Source of the DNA: Marinobacter psychrophilus
GTDB lineage: Bacteria > Pseudomonadota > Gammaproteobacteria > Pseudomonadales > Oleiphilaceae
Assembly (NCBI RefSeq): GCF_001043175.1
Contig: NZ_CP011494.1
Span: forward strand, 310,001 to 374,000
Direction of reading: 5' to 3'
DNA: 64,000 nt
Part shown: positions 33,747-42,912 of the stretch, piece by piece
How positions within the stretch are numbered: position 1 is the first letter of the stretch
How the letters are laid out: every line of letters starts with the position of its first letter
Notes under the pieces: model-generated
The model's database searches: none
What the model was told of the DNA's origin: nothing
What the model saw: the letters and a program-made list of their open reading frames with translations, nothing else
Position numbers and translations under genes: made by a program

Positions 33747-35344
33747 CAGGCACTGTTGCGCCCTCTCAGCCGGGAAACCAATCCATCAACTTCACCAATC
33801 TGTCGCTTTAATTCGTGCATGGATTCCTGAGCCTCTTTGACCACCTTTATTGCCGTTTCACCCAAGTCATTAATGCTGACAATTTTTCCAGAGATTTCGC
33901 CGGAGGCGTTGTGTTGTTGCTCTGCCGCAACCGATGTGCCGTCACAGGCTTCGGAGATACGCTCTATAAAGGTTACTAGCTCCGACAAGGTGTGCTCGGA
34001 ACTGATGGCATTATCGACTGTCTTTTGTGCATAGCTACCACAAAGCCCCATGGCCTGGGTTGCATTGGAAACAGTCTCGTGAAAGCGGCCGAGGGTGGCA
34101 TTGATCTGTTCAGTCGTCGTTTTGGTTCGCAATGCAAGGCTGCGAACTTCGTCTGCGACTACGGCAAAGCCTCGGCCTGCATCCCCGGCCCTGGCCGCTT
34201 CAATCGACGCATTGAGAGCCAGAAGGTTGGTTTGTTCAGTGATGTCACCGATTATACTCAGCGCCTGACTAACCCCCTTGCTGGCTTCGGTAAGTTGCCC
34301 GACAGCATGCGATGCCTGGTTAAGCTCCTTGGATAGGGCATCCATACTGTGGCGGGTTTCCCGAGTCAGATCCTGTCCGCTGGCGACGCGCTCGCTGGCC
34401 AGTCGAACTTGCTCGAGCATACCGGTTGCATTGCTGGCAACCTCTTTAGATGTGGCAGACATCTGCTCGCTTGCTGAGGCAATGGTATCGGTTGCTGTAG
34501 CCTGTTCTTGAACCGCAGAATGAGCATCGTTACTCCGGGAAATAGTGTTCTCAGCACCGCGGTTAAGCTTGCCGATAACGTCGTCCATGCGTTTAACAAC
34601 GGCATCGAGCTCGGCGCGCTGCTGGGTAATCACCAGGTCAAGACTGCCGATATCGTCTACACGACCTGTAAAGATTTTCTCGGCTACCGTATCGTTAATC
34701 ATGCCCCTGGCTCTTTGAACACATCTCTTCAGTGGGCTGGTAAAGCCGCTAATGGTGGCTGTACTGACAACTAAGGCGGCAACCCATACACCAAAGGCGG
34801 AGTACCAGGCTTCCATGAAATACTGGGCAGCTCCTGCGCCACCCATAATGACAGCCATGGCGAGAATCAGTTTAAGTTGCAGAGGCATTGCTCTGCGGAG
34901 CTTTGGCGGCTCAACGGGGCCTTTGGTGGCCTGAGTTTTGCTCAAGGTGGCATAAAGTTTTTCTGCGCGTGCCTCGGCCGCAGGTGAGAGATGCGAGCGT
35001 ATGGATTGCAGTTCAAGAAGCTCGCCATTCTTCCCGGTAACGGGTGTCGCATAGGCCTGGACCCAGTAGTGATCGCCGTTCTTGCACCGGTTTTTAACCG
35101 CACCAAACCAGGTGTTCCCTGATTTTAACCGGCGCCACATTTCTTCATAAGCTGCCCTGGGCATATCGGGGTGGCGAATGATGTTGTGCGGTTGCCCAAT
35201 CAATTCTTCCCGTGAGAACCCACTGATACCGATAAATTCTTCGTTAATGTGGGTAATTTGCCCTTTAGGGTTGGTGGTAGAAAGGATACTTGCGTCAGAA
35301 TGGACCGGCACATTTCGATTGGATAAGGGGTGGTTCACGCGCAC
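33746..35344 (-). CDS. PAS-containing methyl-accepting chemotaxis protein (Aer-like)
   Basis: A 532-aa chemoreceptor. The N-terminal PAS domain (about 12-125: [58 protein letters not shown]) matches Aer-type redox or oxygen sensors. Two short helices (about 157-200) anchor it without a periplasmic domain. The signalling tip is intact ([38 protein letters not shown]). The start is a GTG at 35344 or 35338 with a weak ribosome site. First gene of a three-gene operon with the hybrid kinase and HD-GYP regulator, which suggests it signals to these rather than only to flagella. Confidence 0.92.
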   Translation of the reverse strand: MRVNHPLSNRNVPVHSDASILSTTNPKGQITHINEEFIGISGFSREELIGQPHNIIRHPDMPRAAYEEMWRRLKSGNTWFGAVKNRCKNGDHYWVQAYATPVTGKNGELLELQSIRSHLSPAAEARAEKLYATLSKTQATKGPVEPPKLRRAMPLQLKLILAMAVIMGGAGAAQYFMEAWYSAFGVWVAALVVSTATISGFTSPLKRCVQRARGMINDTVAEKIFTGRVDDIGSLDLVITQQRAELDAVVKRMDDVIGKLNRGAENTISRSNDAHSAVQEQATATDTIASASEQMSATSKEVASNATGMLEQVRLASERVASGQDLTRETRHSMDALSKELNQASHAVGQLTEASKGVSQALSIIGDITEQTNLLALNASIEAARAGDAGRGFAVVADEVRSLALRTKTTTEQINATLGRFHETVSNATQAMGLCGSYAQKTVDNAISSEHTLSELVTFIERISEACDGTSVAAEQQHNASGEISGKIVSINDLGETAIKVVKEAQESMHELKRQIGEVDGLVSRLRGRNSA

Positions 35345-35704
35345 GTTGGCATTTCTCTTTGAGTGGGGCTTGAAAAAATATTGTTAGATTCATCTAAGAA
35401 GATATTAATGCATTAGTTCTATTATTTCAGGGCGTAAAAGTATTTTCTGGACGAGCCTGGTTTTGTATTAAATATCTTATAGCTATGATTTTTATGACAA
35501 AATTTTATTTGATTTCGAGATTTTTTGTTGCTTCTTGGGTGTTTTTTTTGCAGAATTTGGATAAGGGCATGTTGTTTTTTGCAGAATTTGGATAAACGGT
35601 TTCAAAAGATATTTAGGTGCTATATCGTAAGTTCTCTCAAATCTACCCGCTAGCCCTCAGTCGATTTGCGACACTTTTTTTGAATCCCGCTCCAGATCCA
35701 TGCT
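35345..35704. other. AT-rich upstream region with a 21-bp direct repeat
   Basis: About 360 bases clearly richer in A and T than the surroundings, upstream of the chemoreceptor operon, so probably its promoter region. It contains a direct repeat at 35544-35564 and 35575-35595. No coding frame is supported. Confidence 0.5.
35544..35595. repeat. 21-bp tandem direct repeat, two copies
   Basis: The sequence ttttttgcagaatttggata plus a occurs at 35544-35564 and again at 35575-35595, a 31-base period (about three helical turns). It could be a pair of binding sites or a local duplication. Confidence 0.7.
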
Positions 35705-35937
35705 CTATGGCAATAGTGCTTTCAGCTTCTCCAGCGTGTCAGCCTTGACAGGGAGTAACACGTTGCACTGGAGCTGGGGCCCTGCGAGGTATCCGCAAGC
35801 AGCCACGCTTTTCGACCCAGTGCGAATGGACGGATGGCATTTTCGTCCAGCAACCAGTTGATCGGCTCCCGCATCAGACACTTGCTCCTGTTGTAGACAG
35901 TCTTCAGCCGGGGCCAGCTTCCGGCACCAGCAAACAA
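35705..35937 (-). mobile_element. IS66-family transposase C-terminal remnant
   Basis: On the minus strand the frame holds ENAIRPFALGRKAWLLADTS followed by QGPSSSATCYSL, which is the conserved end of the IS66 transposase domain (ERAIRPFAIGRKNWLF...GAxASAxxYSLIETAK). A shifted frame then gives LEKLKALLP before TAG at 35705, the usual IS66 end. The catalytic part and terminal repeats are missing. Confidence 0.75.
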
Positions 35938-36593
35938 ATTGATGATAGATCAGTGACTGTTACTTGCAGTAAGCACTGCCTGACACGCCGTGTTTGCCAT
36001 TCAGTAATATACTGCTGTCAGACCTGTGCTCGTTCGGTTGGAGTCATGCTGATTCCTCATGGAGTTGATGAGGAAGTCAATGTGTGCAGTTGGCGTGCCG
36101 AGATGTAGGTGCTAATTTACTGGCGCATACGGGATATCAGGGAGGTTCTGATTGCAGGACCAGCAATGCATTAGTACGCAAGTGTTCGATTGTCGCACTT
36201 TGTCAGAGGCCTCATGTGCCAGGGCACTCCCCAATGATTAGTGGGAAAATAATCTCAGCTTTGCACCAGATCATTTTCTGTACACTCATCCAGCTCAAAC
36301 GAGACACCTAAACCCCGGCAACACCGAGGCTTCAGGGGCGCTGATTATTGTTCAGGGCTGGTGCTCGCGGCCATCTCCGGAAGGGTACAAATAGCGGTGA
36401 ATGGCTCGCCCGGATGGCTGCCCGGCGGACGAGCCGCCAAGGCTTCCACCGTCGGTGTTAAAGAACCTGGAGGCATGAAGTAAACACACACCGGCACAGA
36501 TTGAGGGGACGAGTGTGGCCTATGCTCGAACGCCAAGCGAATAATAAGTGTGTCCCGCTTGACGTGTGATTAGCCGGTGCCTAGGTAATACGT
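35938..36593. other. spacer with no supported gene
   Basis: Short open frames on both strands (36084-36311 plus, 36345-36536 minus) show no recognisable features and no ribosome binding sites. The minus frame is proline- and alanine-rich and probably non-coding. This stretch seems to be decayed insertion-sequence surroundings. Confidence 0.4.
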
Positions 36594-36797
36594 TTAAGCC
36601 TCGCCTTTTTCCAATTCCCGCCTGTTGTCCCTGGCGGTAAAGGCCCAACCAACGGCTGCCAGTAACATCAAACCTGTGATGATTGGCGAGACATCACCGA
36701 AACTGACCACTGCGCCAATGACAGAAGCTATGGACAGCACCGCCGAGATCTTCCAGGAGTAAACACTGGTGCCACTCCCTCTTTCAGACATGCTCAT
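36594..36797 (-). CDS. small membrane protein of unknown function
   Basis: A 67-aa protein with two hydrophobic helices (about 14-34, KISAVLSIASVIGAVVSFGD, and 39-52, ITGLMLLAAVGWAF) and a charged C-terminus (DNRRELEKGEA). The ATG at 36797 follows a strong GGAGG by five to six bases, which supports translation. I do not recognise a family. It lies after the terminator of the dav/gcd operon, so it is its own unit. Confidence 0.6.
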   Translation of the reverse strand: MSMSERGSGTSVYSWKISAVLSIASVIGAVVSFGDVSPIITGLMLLAAVGWAFTARDNRRELEKGEA

Positions 36798-36865
36798 GTT
36801 TTGCCTCCGAGAAAAGTCTTTACTATAGCCGGTTCGCAGCCACTAGGCGCGGTTCTTTGGCATAA

Positions 36866-36902
36866 CAAAAAACGGCCATCACGGAAAAGACGTGACAGCC
36901 GT
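36866..36902 (-). terminator. Rho-independent terminator of the gcd/dav operon
   Basis: A 12-position stem (36872-36883 with 36891-36902, two central mismatches) around the loop gaaaaga is followed on the minus strand by six Ts. It lies 48 bases after the aminotransferase stop. Confidence 0.75.
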
Positions 36903-36949
36903 ATGACTAGCGTTTGAATAGCTTGAAACGCTTGAATAGAAGCGTGAGC

Positions 36950-38266
36950 TTAATCCGTAAGCTCTGTAACCTTTGCAGTCTCTACGACTTCTGCCACTTC
37001 TGTAAGCTCTGAAAGGCATGCCTTGACAATCGCCAGGCCTTCGTTGAGCACTTCATCTTCAATGGTGACTGGCATCAGGAAACGAAGCGTGTTGCCGTAA
37101 AAACCACAAGCAATCAGAATCAATCCCTTCTCGCGCGCTAGCTTGCACATGGCAGCCGTCAGTTCTGCGTTTGGTTTATGGTCTGCTGTCAACAGATCGA
37201 AGGCCGCCATGGAACCCAGATGACGTACATTCTCAACGCAGGCAAAACGCTCTTGCCATTGGGAAAAGTGCTGCATTAGTTTTTCACCGAGAGCGATGCT
37301 CCTCTCAAGGATTTTTTCCTCTTCAAACACTTCAAGTACTGCTAATACAGCTGCGCAGGATGCGGGGCTGCCAGAGTAGGTTCCGCCCAGCGAGTTCGGG
37401 CCAGAGGCATCCATATACTTGTCAGTACCCACAATCGCAGAGAAAGGCATGCCGGCTGCCATGCTTTTTGCCATAGTTATCAGATCAGGCTGTACGCCAC
37501 TGTGTTCGATGGCGAACATTTTACCGGTACGGCCAAAGCCGGACTGAACTTCATCGACGATCATTAGCATGCCGTGCTCATCGCAGATGTCACGAATCGC
37601 TTTGAGAAAGCTCGCTGGCGCGGGGTGGAAGCCACCTTCGCCGAGAACCGGCTCAATAACGATCGCGGCTGTGTCGCGCGGGTTAGCATCGGTCTTGAGC
37701 GTCGTGTGCAATCTGCGAATAGCTTCTTCCTCGCTGACGCCAAGAGATGGCACCGGGTAGGGCGCACGGAACACGTTACCGGGCATGGTGCCAAAATCGC
37801 CGGCATAGGGTGCAACTTTACCGTTCATTGCCATCGTAAAAAGCGTACGGCCGTGGTAACCGCCGTCAAAGCAGATAACGTTGTTTTTACCGGTCGCTGC
37901 CCGCGCAATTTTGACCGCATTCTCCAGAGCTTCTGCACCGGAGTTCACCAGCATAACTTTGCCGTGGCCGCGCACTGGAGCCAGCTGGTTCAGTTTCTCA
38001 GCAAAGTTGATATACCCTGCATAGGGAATTACGATCTGATACGTGTGCATCAACTTTGCTACCCGGGCGTGTACCGCCGCCACAACTTTCGGGTGGCAAT
38101 GGCCAGTGTTCAACATCTCGATACCACCGGCGAAGTCGACAATGCGATTGCCATCCTCATCTCAAATCACAGGATTCTCTGCACGATCCGCAAAGTGTGT
38201 GGCGGGGCTGGCCGCGCCGTTAGCGACGTATTTGTTTTTCAGTTCATTCAACTGCGCGTTGTTCAT
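36950..38266 (-). pseudogene. gabT: 5-aminovalerate/4-aminobutyrate aminotransferase with in-frame TGA at codon 35
   Basis: PLP aminotransferase of the GabT/DavT type, which transfers the amino group of 5-aminovalerate or GABA to 2-oxoglutarate. The full frame is 438 codons from the ATG at 38266 (MNNAQLNELKNKYVANGAAS). Codon 35, normally Trp in the family's VWDxDGNR, is TGA (38162-38164), giving ENPVI-stop-DEDGNRIVDF. Downstream the protein is intact: VDEVQSGFGRTGKMFA and the PLP lysine in TMAKSMAAGMPFSA. Re-initiation at the ATG at 38116 would give 388 aa lacking 50 N-terminal residues. The change is one base from TGG; it is either a real nonsense mutation or a sequencing error. Confidence 0.9.
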
Positions 38267-38296
38267 CAACTTTCCCTTATTAGTCGGCAGCGGTGC

Positions 38297-39742
38297 TTAA
38301 AGACCGCCTACACACACGTATTTCAGCTCCGTAAACTCGTCTAGCCCGTGACGGGAACCTTCACGCCCAAGCCCAGACTCTTTTACTCCGCCGAAAGGCG
38401 CCAGCTCCGTTGAAAGAATACCTTCGTTCACGGCCACCATGCCGTACTCCAGTCCTTCCATAACGTGCCAGATACGCCGGTAATCTTTTGCGTAAAAGTA
38501 AGCGGCCAGACCAGAGTTTGTGGCATTGGCCATAGCAATGGCCTGTTCGTCGGTGTCAAAGCGGAATACCGGTGCTAGCGGACCAAAGGTCTCTTCCTGG
38601 GCCACACGCATGTCACTGGTGGCATCTGCAATGATGCTCGGCTCAAAGAAGGTTCCGCCCAGGGCATGTGCTTTGCCGCCGCATATCAAACGCGCGCCCT
38701 TTTCCAGTGCATCAGCAATATGTGCTTCGATTTTCTCGACCGCGGCCTGGTTGATCAGCGGCCCTTGCAACACACCTGCGTCTAATCCATTGCCAACTTT
38801 TAGCTGCTTGACGCGTGCTGCAAGCTTTTCGATGAAGACATCATAAACACCGGACTGGACCAGAAAACGGTTGGTACAGACACAAGTCTGTCCGGAATTT
38901 CTGTACTTTGAAGCGATGGCACCTTCTACCGCAGCATCAAGGTCGGCATCATCAAACACGATGAATGGTGCGTTGCCACCCAATTCCATAGACGCTTTTT
39001 TAACGGTACCCGCGCACTGGGCGAGTAGCTTTTTGCCAACCGCCGTAGAACCTGTGAACGAAAATTTGCGTACCCGGGGGTCGGTGGTCAATACATCGCC
39101 CACGGCAGCCGGCTGGCTGGCCGTGATCACGTTAATGACGCCGGCAGGAAGCCCGGCAAGTTCCGCTAAGCGAACAAGCGCCAAAGCTGTTAGGGGTGTC
39201 GCTTCTGCGGGTTTGATCACGACCGTGCAGCCTGCGGCCAACGCCGGAGCACATTTGCGGGTAATCATTGCCAGTGGAAAGTTCCAGGGCGTTACCGCCG
39301 CGACCACGCCGATTGATTCGCGAAACACCAGAATACGCTTATCAACACCGTGGCTTTGCAAGGTTTCGCCGGCCATACGCTTTGCTTCTTCAGCGTAGAA
39401 TTCCACGAAGGAGGCCCCATAGGCAACCTCACCTCGTGACTCTGCAATTGGCTTACCTTGCTCCAAAGTCATCAGCCGAGCGAGGTCTTCCTGGTGAGCC
39501 ATGATGGCTTCAAACCAAGCGCGCAACAGGTTCGCCCGTTCTTTGGCTGTTCGCCGCTTCCAGTTCGGCCAGGCGGCTTCTGCCGCTGCTACGGCTTCCA
39601 GCGTTTCTTCACGGCCTAAATCGGGTACTTCCGCCAATACTTTGCCATTGGCTGGGTTTGTAACAGAAAAATGCGTCTTCGCATTGCGCCACTCACCGCC
39701 AATAAAGGCCTTTGTTATCAGAATATCGGGCAACGTCTCCAT
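38297..39742 (-). CDS. gabD: glutarate/succinate semialdehyde dehydrogenase (DavD/GabD)
   Basis: A 481-aa NAD(P)-dependent aldehyde dehydrogenase that oxidises glutarate semialdehyde (lysine route) or succinate semialdehyde (GABA route). Family motifs are complete: NFPLAMITRKCAPALAAGCT, the cofactor loop FTGSTAVGKKL, the catalytic glutamate in MELGGNAPFIVFDDAD, and the catalytic cysteine in NSGQTCVCTNR. The end GLGREGSRHGLDEFTELKYVC is typical of GabD. Its place between gcdH/CoA-transferase and the aminotransferase favours the five-carbon (DavD) role. It is 30 bases upstream of the aminotransferase start. Confidence 0.93.
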   Translation of the reverse strand: METLPDILITKAFIGGEWRNAKTHFSVTNPANGKVLAEVPDLGREETLEAVAAAEAAWPNWKRRTAKERANLLRAWFEAIMAHQEDLARLMTLEQGKPIAESRGEVAYGASFVEFYAEEAKRMAGETLQSHGVDKRILVFRESIGVVAAVTPWNFPLAMITRKCAPALAAGCTVVIKPAEATPLTALALVRLAELAGLPAGVINVITASQPAAVGDVLTTDPRVRKFSFTGSTAVGKKLLAQCAGTVKKASMELGGNAPFIVFDDADLDAAVEGAIASKYRNSGQTCVCTNRFLVQSGVYDVFIEKLAARVKQLKVGNGLDAGVLQGPLINQAAVEKIEAHIADALEKGARLICGGKAHALGGTFFEPSIIADATSDMRVAQEETFGPLAPVFRFDTDEQAIAMANATNSGLAAYFYAKDYRRIWHVMEGLEYGMVAVNEGILSTELAPFGGVKESGLGREGSRHGLDEFTELKYVCVGGL

Positions 39743-39787
39743 GGTCTTTTCCTTTGTCTTTATTCAAGCGGGCAAACGCTTTAGGCG

Positions 39788-41011
39788 CTAAACCACGCCC
39801 TTTGTTTTTAGTGCTTCTATCTCGCTGGCGGACTTTTGCAGCACACGCTCAAGCACTGCGTCAGTGTCTTCCCCCAGCGCCGGCGGCGCTTTGTGGTATT
39901 CAAGCGTCGTTTTCGAGTACTTGATCGGATTGGCCACCCCTTTCACCGGGCCATGAGCGGAATCAAGTGTCACCTGCATTCCGCGTGCCTGAACCTGGGG
40001 ATCATCGAATACTTGAGCAATATCCTGAATCGGGCCGCAGGGTACGCCAATCTCGTTGAGAAGCACTGTCCACTGCTTGAGCGTGCGTGTTTTAGTTACA
40101 TTCACCAACAGCTTGATCAGCTCAACGCGGTGTTTCACGCGCTCAGCGTTAGTCGCAAAACGCACATCTTGGGCAAGCTCGCCGAGGCCAATGGTCTCGC
40201 ACCAGCGCTGAAACTGTCCGTTATTCCCGATGGCAATAATGATCTGTTGACCGTCAGCGGTGGGAAACGGCTGATAGGGCACGAGGTTGGGGTGGTAATC
40301 ACCGGTGCGTACCGGGGGTTTGCCGCTGCAGAAGTAGTTTTGCGCCTGATTGGCTAACCAGCTCACTTGAACATCAAGCAGCGCTATATCGATATGCTGC
40401 CCTTCACCTGTTTGCGTTCTGTGGTACAACGCGCCCAGGATGGCAATGGTAGCATTCATGCCGGTGGTTAAATCCGCCACCGCCACACCAACGCGTTTGG
40501 GGCCGGCCCCAGGCTCACCGTCTGCGGCCCCGGTAATGCTCATTAATCCGCCCTGGGCCTGAATCAGGTAGTCGTAGCCCGGCATTTCTGCCATAGGCCC
40601 GGTATGCCCGAAGCCCGTGATCGAGCAATAGATTAAGCCTGGGTTGAGCGCCGAGAGCGTGGCGTAGTCCAATCCCTTCTTCGCAAGACCACCGCTTTTG
40701 AAGTTCTCGACCAAGATGTCACTTTGGCAAACGAGTTCGCGGATCAACTCCTGACCTTCAGGTTGACTGATATCCACCGTTAGTGAGTGTTTACCGCGAT
40801 TGGCTGCGAGATAATAAGCAGACTCGCTGGTTTCGTGACCATCTTCGGCCCGGAGCCAAGGCGGCCCCCAGTGGCGCGTATCATCGCCGCTATCGGGCTT
40901 TTCGATTTTGATCACCTCGGCCCCCATGTCCGCCAGAATCTGGGTTGTCCAGGGGCCAGCCAACACGCGGCTAAGATCAAGTACGCGCAACTCTTTTAAG
41001 GGACCTGCCAT
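39788..41011 (-). CDS. CaiB/BaiF family CoA-transferase (probable glutarate CoA-transferase)
   Basis: A 407-aa class III CoA-transferase, which moves CoA between carboxylic acids through an aspartyl-CoA ester. It begins MAGPLKELRVLDLSRVLAGP, has EVIKIEKPDSGDDTRHWGPP and NRGKHSLTVD near the N-terminus, and the nucleophile aspartate in VAVADLTTGMNA near residue 166. The ATG at 41011 is preferred over a GTG three codons earlier. It sits between gcdH and gabD/davD, so making glutaryl-CoA from glutarate with succinyl-CoA as donor (as SUGCT does in animals) is the likely job. Confidence 0.88.
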   Translation of the reverse strand: MAGPLKELRVLDLSRVLAGPWTTQILADMGAEVIKIEKPDSGDDTRHWGPPWLRAEDGHETSESAYYLAANRGKHSLTVDISQPEGQELIRELVCQSDILVENFKSGGLAKKGLDYATLSALNPGLIYCSITGFGHTGPMAEMPGYDYLIQAQGGLMSITGAADGEPGAGPKRVGVAVADLTTGMNATIAILGALYHRTQTGEGQHIDIALLDVQVSWLANQAQNYFCSGKPPVRTGDYHPNLVPYQPFPTADGQQIIIAIGNNGQFQRWCETIGLGELAQDVRFATNAERVKHRVELIKLLVNVTKTRTLKQWTVLLNEIGVPCGPIQDIAQVFDDPQVQARGMQVTLDSAHGPVKGVANPIKYSKTTLEYHKAPPALGEDTDAVLERVLQKSASEIEALKTKGVV

Positions 41012-41035
41012 GGTGCACACCTGCTGTTACAAAAA

Positions 41036-42214
41036 TCAGAAAAAGGCTTGGAGTCCGGTTTGAGCCCGGCCCAAGATTAACGCATGTATATCGTGCGTGC
41101 CTTCGTAGGTGTTGACCGACTCCAGATTCACCATGTGGCGAATCACGCCGTATTCATCTGATACGCCGTTGCCACCGTGCATATCACGCGCTACGCGGGT
41201 AATGTCCAGCGCTTTACCACAGTTGTTGCGCTTAATAAGCGAAATCATCTCTGGCGCCCAGTTGCCGCTATCGAGAAGACGGCCCACCTGAAGTGCCGCT
41301 TGCACGCCCAGGGTGATTTCGGTTTGCATATCCGCAAGTTTTTTCTGGATCAGTTGGTTAGCGGCTAGCGGGCGACCGAATTGCTTACGATCCAGCGTGT
41401 ACTGACGCGCGGCGTGCCAGCAAAACTCAGCGCTGCCCATAACGCCCCAGGCGATGCCATAGCGTGCTTTGTTCAAGCAACCGAAAGGTCCTTTCAGGCC
41501 GCTGACGTTCGGCAGTAAATTCTCTTCTGGTACAAACGCATTATCCAACACGATCTCGCCGGTAACCGATGCACGAAGAGACACTTTGCCTTCGATTTTC
41601 GGCGTGCTGAACCCTTTAGCGCTACGCTCGACAATAAAGCCTTTAATTTGGTTGTCATGGGCAGCGGATTTGGCCCATACCACCGCAATATCGGCAATCG
41701 GACTGTTGGTGATCCAGATTTTCGCGCCGGTGAGAGAATAGCCACCGTCTACTTTTACCGCACGGGTGATCATCGAGCCGGGGTCGGAACCGTGGTCTGG
41801 TTCTGTCAGACCGAAACAGCCAACAAGTTCGCCGCTGGCAAGTTTGGGTAAGTACTTGTGCTTCTGCTCTTCCGTGCCATACGCTTCGATGGGGTACATC
41901 ACCAACGATGACTGCACGCTCATGGCCGAGCGGTAGCCGGAGTCAACGCGCTCGACTTCGCGCGCAATCAATCCATAAGAAACGTGATTGACGCCCGAAC
42001 CACCGTATTCCGGTGATACCGTTGCACCCAACAAGCCGAGTTCACCCATCTCGCTCATGATCTCGCGGTCAAAACGTTCCTCGCGAAATGCTGACAAAAC
42101 TCGTGGTTTGAGTCTTTCCTGGCAGTAGTCATGGGCAGCGTCGCGAATTTGGCGCTCTTCATCAGTCAACTGTTGCTCCAGAAATAGTGGGTCGTCCCAA
42201 TTAAAATGACTCAT
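41036..42214 (-). CDS. gcdH: glutaryl-CoA dehydrogenase
   Basis: A 392-aa FAD acyl-CoA dehydrogenase that oxidises and decarboxylates glutaryl-CoA to crotonyl-CoA, the last lysine-specific step. Landmarks are [34 protein letters not shown], the FAD-binding [13 protein letters not shown], and the catalytic glutamate in [20 protein letters not shown], which is the exact glutaryl-CoA dehydrogenase pattern. The ATG at 42214 has AGGAG nine bases upstream. It is the first gene of the operon gcdH, CoA-transferase, gabD/davD, gabT/davT. Confidence 0.95.
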   Translation of the reverse strand: MSHFNWDDPLFLEQQLTDEERQIRDAAHDYCQERLKPRVLSAFREERFDREIMSEMGELGLLGATVSPEYGGSGVNHVSYGLIAREVERVDSGYRSAMSVQSSLVMYPIEAYGTEEQKHKYLPKLASGELVGCFGLTEPDHGSDPGSMITRAVKVDGGYSLTGAKIWITNSPIADIAVVWAKSAAHDNQIKGFIVERSAKGFSTPKIEGKVSLRASVTGEIVLDNAFVPEENLLPNVSGLKGPFGCLNKARYGIAWGVMGSAEFCWHAARQYTLDRKQFGRPLAANQLIQKKLADMQTEITLGVQAALQVGRLLDSGNWAPEMISLIKRNNCGKALDITRVARDMHGGNGVSDEYGVIRHMVNLESVNTYEGTHDIHALILGRAQTGLQAFF

Positions 42215-42494
42215 CGTCAAAACTCCTAAACAAACAATGGCGGTTAGTGGTGCTTAAAGCATCTGAACAAAATATCTACATTCTAACAAAACGTCAAAAT
42301 AATTTTGATTTCGCGAAGTCCGGTTGGGCTCTTTAACGCCGGATGGAGATAACGCCCTCGGGTGTAAAGTCACCAAAATCAGGGATAGACTGTCTATTGA
42401 AGCGATTTATTCGAACGTCTGAATGATGTTGGTATTTTCCAAATTCGTCGAAATTTTGCGGAATTTTTAATTCACATGGAATTACACTGAACAC

Positions 42495-42804
42495 ATGCAA
42501 CGCGCTCTGGATGATTTTGCCATCCTGTTCATCACTATCCCGATTTACGTGCCAATCGTGCGCGATCTGGGTTTCGATATCACCTGCTTTGCGATGCTGT
42601 TTATTCTCAGCATGCGATCAGCATATTTAAGGCTCCCTTTTGGCTACAATCTCTTCTACATGCGATCGCTGGCGCAAAAATCCATCACCATTGTGGAGTA
42701 TTTATTACTCGGCGCTGCCTTACATTGGTTTTCAGCTTGTTGGCTTTGCACTGGTTGTCGCTTTTTCGGCCATTGCGCTGTTGCTATCCCGTTTGTTGTC
42801 TTAA
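42495..42804 (+). pseudogene. C-terminal remnant of a TRAP DctM permease
   Basis: The plus frame reads LDDFAILFITIPIYVPIVRD, then FILSMRSAYLRLPFGYNLFYMRSLAQKSIT, which is the typical DctM C-terminal region (compare MQxAYLTPPFGYNLFYMRSVAPKGIT). After about 42710 the matching reading continues in another frame as LPYIGFQLVGFALVVAFSAI and ends at TAA 42804. The first three-quarters of the gene are absent. It resembles the DctM at 55046 more than random sequence but is not an obvious recent copy. Confidence 0.8.
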
Positions 42805-42827
42805 CAAACGCATCGCCTGTTTTACAG

Positions 42828-42891
42828 GCTGATACATATTAAAAGGGGGGGAGAACGATATCGTTCTCCCCCCCTTTTAATATGTATCAGC
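42828..42891. terminator. perfect 64-bp palindrome, bidirectional terminator-like
   Basis: Positions 42828-42859 are the exact reverse complement of 42860-42891, with no loop and no mismatch. The arms contain AAAAGGGGGGGAGAACG, centred on GATATC. On either strand the RNA would form a very strong hairpin with a C7TTTTAAT stretch at its foot. It lies between the dctM remnant (plus) and the GntR gene (minus), so it probably ends transcription from both sides. Confidence 0.8.
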
Positions 42892-42912
42892 CGCTATTTC
42901 AAACTTCTGTTT

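Noticed and set aside
36345..36536. 63-codon minus-strand frame before the small membrane protein
   Set aside because: Proline-rich translation without ribosome binding site or known family, in insertion-sequence debris.
37574..38344. 256-codon plus-strand open frame across the aminotransferase N-terminus
   Set aside because: Antisense of a recognisable aminotransferase; cysteine- and histidine-rich low-plausibility translation.
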